Positions 58,140 to 64,000 of a stretch of DNA of 64,000 nucleotides are shown here, one piece after another. This DNA comes from Aedes albopictus (Eukaryota > Arthropoda > Insecta > Diptera > Culicidae). The translations under genes and the position numbers were made by a program. The stretch lies in contig NC_085138.1 of NCBI RefSeq assembly GCF_035046485.1, positions 95,521,766 to 95,585,765 of the forward strand, given 5' to 3'. A model generated the notes under the pieces. It was not told the origin of the DNA and did no database searches. It saw only the letters and a program-made list of their open reading frames with translations. The stretch's first letter is position 1; each line of letters opens with the position of its first letter.

Positions 58140-58385
58140 TCTCTACCCGCTATCATGTACTTCGTCTTGGTAGAGTTAATCGGCAAGCCTATCCTCGCTG
58201 TCTCTCTCTCTCTCTCTCTTCAGAGGAGCATAAGCATCTTCCACTGGTCTACGATCGAAGTCGATGATATCAATTTCGTCTGCAAAGCCATTCCTCTGCA
58301 CGCCGGACCTCTTAACCGCTCCTTCGAGTGCAATGTTTAACAGAAAATTTGAAAGATCATCAACCCTGCTTCAGTCCATCCAAAG
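58140..58385 (-). pseudogene. LINE reverse transcriptase fragment, frameshifted
   Basis: Minus-strand reading shows DGLKQG, then after a frame change DDLSNFLLNIALEGAV and FADEIDIID, the palm region of a non-LTR RT. The catalytic FADD has become FADE and sequence before it is shortened. A (CT)n run (58198-58222) sits in the middle. Opposite in strand to the fragment at 57755-58090, so a separate insertion. Confidence 0.75.
58198..58222. repeat. (CT)n microsatellite
   Basis: About ten CT units within the RT fragment. Confidence 0.8.
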
Positions 58386-58946
58386 TCACAAACGAGGTAG
58401 ACACTTCGTCTGCGTTCCGAATATTTGATTTTGATCATTTCTCATTTGAAAAGCTCTTTTCTTTTCACTGATTCGTACGTTGCTATTGAATCAACTAACA
58501 GATGGTGAGTCTGCAAGTTTTATTCACGATCAGGTATTATCCAGGATCATCCGCAGATAAAACATTTGTAAAGTTAGTATTGAAGGAACTTTTTTTTACC
58601 AAGATCTTCTATAGAATTTCTGCCATTTTTTCGAATTACTCTATGGGGAGAAGATGGTCCTGTAAAAAAAAATAGTTAAAGAAGTCCTGGAGGAATCTCT
58701 TGAGTTATCCTGAGGAGTTTCTAAAAAAACAGTAGAAAAGGCAGTCTTTCCTATATGAATTCTACCATAATTTTTACTAGAAATTCCATCCAAATACACC
58801 AACAAATGTTCCGAAGAGATCAAAAGTTCAGATAAAAGAATACTTTATGAGTTGAGCAGCTTTATGGAGGTTGCTCTTTAGCTTTCTTAGCATCTTCATC
58901 AGGTAATTTCGGAACTTGGAAGTTCACATAAGGAAGTCGGCATAGA
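58386..58946. other. Unassigned stretch
   Basis: No gene or paired ends seen; faint GGAATCTCTTGAG repeat near 58690. Confidence 0.3.
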
Positions 58947-58954
58947 CTTCTAAG

Positions 58955-60070
58955 CAGTGTTAGTGTTGGTAAAAACTCAAATGCTCAAATCTCATGGTTG
59001 AGTTGTTTCATGCGCGATTCTTGACTCGCCAAACTCACCGCCGAAAACATCATGCATGAGTTAACTCGTGATTTCACTCATTGCTTTACTGCCCTCCTAA
59101 GCATATCTGTCCCATGTTGTTTTGCATTCCAGCCATGTTTTTCTCAATAACTGAGCCATTTAAAGTTGATTTGATATTTTTTCCGTTTTGCATCACACAT
59201 AAATATTCCACGATAACGTTAAGCATCTTTCTGACATTGATTTTAAGATAGGGTAGAAGCTTCAGTTTTGGCCAGCCCGGAGTTTTGGCCATAGTGCGGT
59301 ATTCAGGCTGTTGCAATCTGAATCGGCGTAAATTTATTTTTTACTAGTAGATACTAATACAATATGATGATTACAGCTGTGAAAACTACACATTTCGATT
59401 AAAAGCTGGAAGAAAAAAATATATTTCCTTAAAAAATCAGCTCCCATATATCTATTTTGGCCAGGGTGCTTCTAATTTGGCCACTACCATAACAAATACA
59501 CGTGCTTGGCCAAAATAGAAACCAAACATAACAATATGGCCAAAACTGCGGCAGTGCTTCTATTTTAGCCAGTGCCACTTTTAATACAAAAATCAAGTAT
59601 TGGCTTGATTTCTGCATTTTTCCTTCAAAATATAGATTGAAACCTTTCATTTGACATATTGATTGTTTTCATAGGATTATTGGTTATTTTTATAAAAATG
59701 ATTTCCCTTAGACTGGCCAAAACCGGTGCCCGCACCCTAGAACTTAAGTTAGAGCAGTGAGACAGTATGCGTAGAAAAACAACATGGTACAGATATGATT
59801 AGAACGGCAGTTTATTTCTTGGTGTTTTTATTATTTATATCGAAGTTTTTTGGATTGCATGACAGAACAAAAGCGTATAACAACAATGAATGTCGTTCAA
59901 ATTGATTTAAATTCGTTTTACAAGCAAATGAGATTTCGGCGCTTGACTCGTGAGAGCGAGGTTTTGCATGAAAAACTCGTGCGTGAGAAAATTATTCAGA
60001 GTCGCGTGCGAGTTTGCTCACGCAGGAAGCGATTCATGAGTGTGCTTTGAGTGTGAGTTTACCAACACTG
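58955..60070. mobile_element. 1.1-kb hAT-like element, perfect 8-bp duplication
   Basis: Starts CAGTGTTAGTGTTGGTAAA and ends TTTACCAACACTG. CTTCTAAG at 58947-58954 and 60071-60078. GAGTTG/CTCATG-like phrases repeat in the subterminal parts. No transposase frame; another element is nested inside. Confidence 0.87.
59251..59737. mobile_element. 487-bp TA-flanked element nested in hAT-like element
   Basis: GGGTAGAAGCTTCAGTTTTG...GGCCAG at the left and CTGGCCAAAAC...GCACCC at the right. TA at 59249-59250 and 59738-59739. TTTTGGCCA recurs throughout. Confidence 0.68.
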
Positions 60071-60078
60071 CTTCTAAG

Positions 60079-60702
60079 CAGCTTCTGATGGAACTTCTTG
60101 TGTAAAAAAAGAAAATGATCCTTTCAGATTCATCACAATCTGTGTTGTTTGCTAGTATTGCGTGAAACATACCAATTACATTACATGACACCCTCCTTTT
60201 GTAGATTTGAACCAGGTCCTCCTGCGTGATAACCTGCTGCCGTACCACTACGCTGCTATAGAAGCTTGCAATGATTAAGTTAACTTTGCTACTGTACAAG
60301 TGGTGTGCACAGCTAGTTGTTGACAGAGTATTCATTCAAGTCAACTCAATTGTGGTGTTTGGATAGAGTGTATGGTTCTCACATAGCGACTGTCGGTTTG
60401 AACCTGGTAGGCAATGTGATGCAATTTGCGTATAAAGTTGTTTCCGCTAAAATGACAAAAACTGTTTCCCTAACATCTCAAGCTACCTCAATGAACTTGA
60501 AAATTCCAGCAAAGTTCCGAGTAGCATCTTAAACAGCTTCCAAGCTACTTGACTGGCTAACTAATGTGCGAAGTTCCAGTAAGGCACTTGTTAGCTTCTT
60601 AAGCAGCCAGAAGGTTTCATTCGGCACTTTACCCGAACTTCGTGGTTCTTGAAAGTGCATTTTGTCATGAGAAGCGGAACTTTTAGTTACTTTAAATGGT
60701 TG
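60079..60702. other. Unassigned stretch
   Basis: No gene or repeat ends recognised. Confidence 0.3.
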
Positions 60703-60785
60703 TCCGGCCATTTGGCCGAACGCCACTTGGCCGAATGCCATCTGACCAAATGGATCGTATGACCGAATGCCATTTGGTCGAATTA
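60703..60785. repeat. Short minisatellite, TTTGGCCGAATGCCA
   Basis: About five imperfect units of GCCATTTGGCCGAA type with drifting variants (GACCAAATGG, GACCGAATGCC). Confidence 0.75.
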
Positions 60786-62692
60786 TATTCAAAAGATTTT
60801 AGAGGAATGTATGATGAATATGATCATCAGTACCTAATATTTCCTTATTTTAATCCTTGCTTATTCTTTCTAGACTTGGAACCCTTGAGTTGAGTCTAAT
60901 TTTAAGTTTAAACTAAGCTATGAACAAAACAAACATTATACGGTTCATCTATCTAACACTCAACGGTAACCACTGCTAACCTTTTTCATGATCAATTAAT
61001 TCCCACTTAACCTGCTAGGAAGGTTCACGAGATTCATATCGACCAGTTAGCTTCCAAGAAATATACCTACAAATATTGCACCTTTCGCACATTGCTCGCT
61101 TCAGAGGCACCGGCAGCAATCCATCATGTCAGAAAAAGCGACCAGCAGCCAGAGCCTTTGGATAAATTAAGACATCAAAGCGCGTGGCCAGAAAGTTGCC
61201 CTTCAGTGTAACTCACTCAAACGGAATGGGAAACGGATTGACCAATGGTCAAGGGTGAAAGCACCTCATTAGGATCCAGCCAAACCATCAGCCAGCCGAA
61301 TGATTTGTTCACCTGGTTGAGGTATTAATGTCGGAAAATGCCACTTGTTATGCATGGTCACCTTAATTCCTTCAGAAAAGCTTCGCTGTATGGCAAAACG
61401 GATTGCCAAGTAAAATGTCAGTCCGGAAGCCGTTCTTGGCTATGACACCTGTCATGAATTGGAGCTTTGATATGAGGGACGTTGTGGTTAGTTTAGCCGG
61501 TTAGAAGCGATTTGGCCCATCATTAGAGATGCAGATTATGATTAACACTGAAATGAATTGAAATGGATTAGAAACTCTTTATTGCGTGCCTTTTCGTTAT
61601 ATGGCATGTGATGAAATAGGATTTCTCCTGAAATAAGTTCAACGGAACTTCAATTTGATTTATCGATTATAGCTTTGTGGATAAAACCTCCATCTAGCCG
61701 TACAAGAGTTGTCGGTTGGAATCCTACCTGGATACATTTTTTTTTTAATTTCTTGCACAATTTGTAAATTTACATGTGTTTCTCAACGATCGTAGTATGA
61801 ATTTGTAGACTGAAAATGAATCTGTTTTTAACTCGACTCAGTACACCCCATAAAAGGCAATAGCTTATATACCCAGTAGCATAACCACCTAGTAGCTTTA
61901 ACGTTTATCACCAACCCTGGCATGACTTCACTATTGCTTCTCGTATCATTTTCACCTCACACTATTTAGCATAAACTCCCTGCACGTCTCGCTTCATCAT
62001 GGGCATGTTTCCCCAGGAATGGTCATTTTCCATGTCGCGTGCTATTTTCCATCGTTTTGATTAGAGTAATGACCCAAGTCTAAACATTCCCGCACCAGCA
62101 TGGATTCAATTGCTTGCTTGACTGCTAATTGTTGATTCAACAGAATTTGCTCTGTGAAGCGAACACACAGAATTGTTGATTGCTTCTTATCGTGGAAAAC
62201 ACGTTTGCTGCGGACTTTGCGCGAACAGTTCACGCTTTGCTCGAGGCGGCGATGTTATGATTGGAATGAGTTCCCGAAATCGGCGTTTTCGCCTAGAAGC
62301 TTTTGTTCGACTGTGCTAAATCGATCTTTTAATATCTGCCAGTCACGCCACAACCTAATTCTCCGATAAATTCCAATCTGAATCACTCATTTTTCCCCTC
62401 AGTTTGTCATTTTCGTTGAAGTTGAATCATTATTTTTATCTTTTCGTTTCTTTTTTCGATCGTTTTCGTTCAAATTCTCAATCTGACCTGGCAACAATGA
62501 GTCCCCTTAATTTATGTACAGAAAGATAGATTGAAACCACACGCCTTCTCACTGCACACTACTGATTTTGTTTCGGTCGGGGCCGCGCCGAGTAGAGAAT
62601 GTTTTGAGCCCCTTTGGTAATGGAATTCACTTTGCACCACACAGCCGCCGTCCACCCTAACTCACTGACCCGCCCTATTGTGTATGTTCCAA
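60786..62692. other. Long repeat-free stretch, likely intron
   Basis: No mobile element ends or reliable exons seen across about 1.9 kb. It is an exception in this window and a candidate for conserved non-coding DNA. Confidence 0.4.
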
Positions 62693-63042
62693 ATAGAGAT
62701 TCAGTACACTATTTTGTAACATTACTGTAAAGTTACTATGCGAAAATAATACAATAACAATACAGGTTATGGTTAGGTAATCGTAAACATATGGTAAGTG
62801 GATATTTCACAATACAATATACAGAACTTCAAAAATATGTATTACAGTATGTTGTTTATACCAGAAAATACTGGAGCATAGTTTATTATTTAAATTTGCA
62901 AGTTGTAACCATATCGTGAGATTTTTATTTACCATATGAATAGGACACGGAATGTAATGATTGTTCCTACTGTTTGATTGTAATCTTACTATAACATTTT
63001 TATTGTAGTTTTACGAATAGTGTATTGTGTGTCTATAGGACA
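62693..63042. mobile_element. 350-bp palindromic MITE
   Basis: ATAGAGATTCAGTACACTAT at the left resembles the complement of the right end (ATAGTGTATTGTGTGTCTAT). Internal arms are loosely similar. Ends approximate. Confidence 0.55.
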
Positions 63043-63609
63043 TTTAAATTTGGAAACCTTCACACTTTGCTGGTGCAATGAATTGTAAAAAGTACTGAGC
63101 CACACCCTGCCCGAAAAATAAAGGTTGCCCAACCCCCACGAGCTGAGCTACATAACGCACCGATTTCCTGGTTTTCTTGAAACACTCTTGCTATACAGTC
63201 ACAACCACCTACTACACTCAGTAACACACTTTGGCTTGATAACCCCACTATAACTTTCACTGTACACTGGAAACACTTACCCAAGTCTTGTAGATTATGG
63301 CGCTAATTACCGTATGATATACCCACACCACTTTCAATCTCTACATCCAGTACTTAGTAGTGAATTGATTTATTTTTCAATGTCCGTCACGATTAACTCG
63401 TGACCATCGTCAATTATAATTGAACTAATCAAATTGTTTTCTTCTTTCTTCCCGATTTTCCCCTTTGTCCTTTCTCCTGGAATCCGATCCTAAACTTTTT
63501 TCACTTCATACTGATCCCCATCAAATTCATCAACATCCCTTGTTTTGTTCACCCCAAAAAATCACAACAAATGTACACTCACAAAACCAAACCCCCCAAA
63601 TGTGCACAG
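63043..63609. other. Probable intron
   Basis: Pyrimidine-rich toward its right end, with no repeat recognised. The last bases form the acceptor of the exon at 63610. Confidence 0.4.
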
Positions 63610-63716
63610 GTCGTAAGTTCAACCAACGGAGAATTGAATGCCGATGATCCAACGGCCGGGCATTCGAACACGCCCATCACGCAGCAGCCGGAAGTGGAAC
63701 TGGTCGATGAAACAAA
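63610..63716 (+). CDS. Candidate 107-nt exon, protein unrecognised
   Basis: Acceptor ATGTGCACAG|G and near-consensus donor AAA|GTGAGT at 63717. The GC-rich island between AT-rich flanks reads in phase 0 as [20 protein letters not shown], continuing to ...[10 protein letters not shown] and ending two bases into a codon. The peptide is acidic, low in hydrophobics and probably disordered. The phase matches the end of the candidates at 30043 and 30407, fitting one plus-strand gene. An acceptor a few bases away cannot be excluded. I do not recognise the protein. Confidence 0.65.
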
Positions 63717-64000
63717 GTGAGTATCCTTAACACTATTCTCTCATTACCGAATGTGGAAGTTCTAATTCTAACAGTATCCGTGTATTGAATATTTGACTAT
63801 TTATAATTACCGTCGGACGATTCCTGTGCAATAAAAAGAATATCTCGCTGGGTTCTAAAGTGTTTGTGGTTTCAGCATTTCTGGTTGAAAAATATACTAT
63901 ATTTTGACATGACCAAAATCACACAAGAAATTAAATACTTGATTATTAACAGGTATTAAAATATGAAGCGAAAAGTAGGTAAGAAATCTTCTTCGTCATA
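63717..64000 (+). other. Probable intron, cut by window edge
   Basis: Starts with the donor GTGAGTATCC. Nothing else seen. Confidence 0.5.

Noticed and set aside
1..64000. CRISPR arrays, bacterial operons, phage attachment sites
   Set aside because: The DNA is clearly from an insect nucleus. The direct repeats are minisatellites without unique equal-length spacers.

Overview
The window looks like euchromatic, intron-like DNA from a culicine mosquito, most probably Aedes. The signs are high AT content, almost wall-to-wall transposable elements, tRNA-headed SINEs, mosquito-type non-LTR retrotransposon tails, a Penelope-like element, many TA- or 8-bp-flanked MITEs, and only a few short exon-like islands tens of kb apart. 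There are no bacterial features, operons or CRISPR arrays. The species call is inference.

Layout. 1-4548: a Ty3/gypsy LTR retrotransposon on the minus strand, complete except that its 3' LTR runs off the left edge. Its single gag-pol frame is open but lacks part of RNase H. 4.5-9.1 kb: AT-rich DNA with a 0.25-kb MITE and a 769-bp foldback element. 9.1-10.0 kb: two small exon candidates. 10.0-12.5 kb: a MITE and a three-unit 300-bp tandem repeat split by a TA element. 12.5-15.7 kb: a minisatellite that flips strand polarity and forms a giant inverted repeat. 15.7-16.4 kb: a SINE with a 27-bp target duplication. 18.35-19.07 kb: three DNA elements nested one inside another. 19.1-21.5 kb: a Penelope-like element. 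21.8-26.8 kb: two large inverted-repeat elements carrying smaller ones. 27.8-30.5 kb: mostly repeat-free DNA with an exon candidate and a micro-exon. 30.8-34 kb: hairpin-rich repeats, an internally deleted LINE derivative with three GC-rich 5' monomers, a LINE 3' fragment and a perfect hairpin. 34.4-43.6 kb: degenerate repeats hosting a second 769-bp foldback and a 4.5-kb nest. 47.9-52.3 kb: a second polarity-flipping minisatellite. 52.4-60.1 kb: a MITE pair, a second tRNA-Glu-like SINE, two LINE fragments and a hAT-like element. 60.8-64 kb: mostly unique DNA with the best-supported downstream exon.

How the parts relate. Four plus-strand exon candidates (9116-9196, 29939-30043, 30384-30407, 63610-63716), plus a weaker one at 9837-9911, all begin in phase 0. 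All except the last also end in phase 0. I read them as cassette-like exons of one large host gene whose introns have absorbed the elements. I do not recognise the protein. Most elements are non-autonomous. The only sizeable coding relics are the gypsy gag-pol, the Penelope RT/endonuclease and three LINE fragments.
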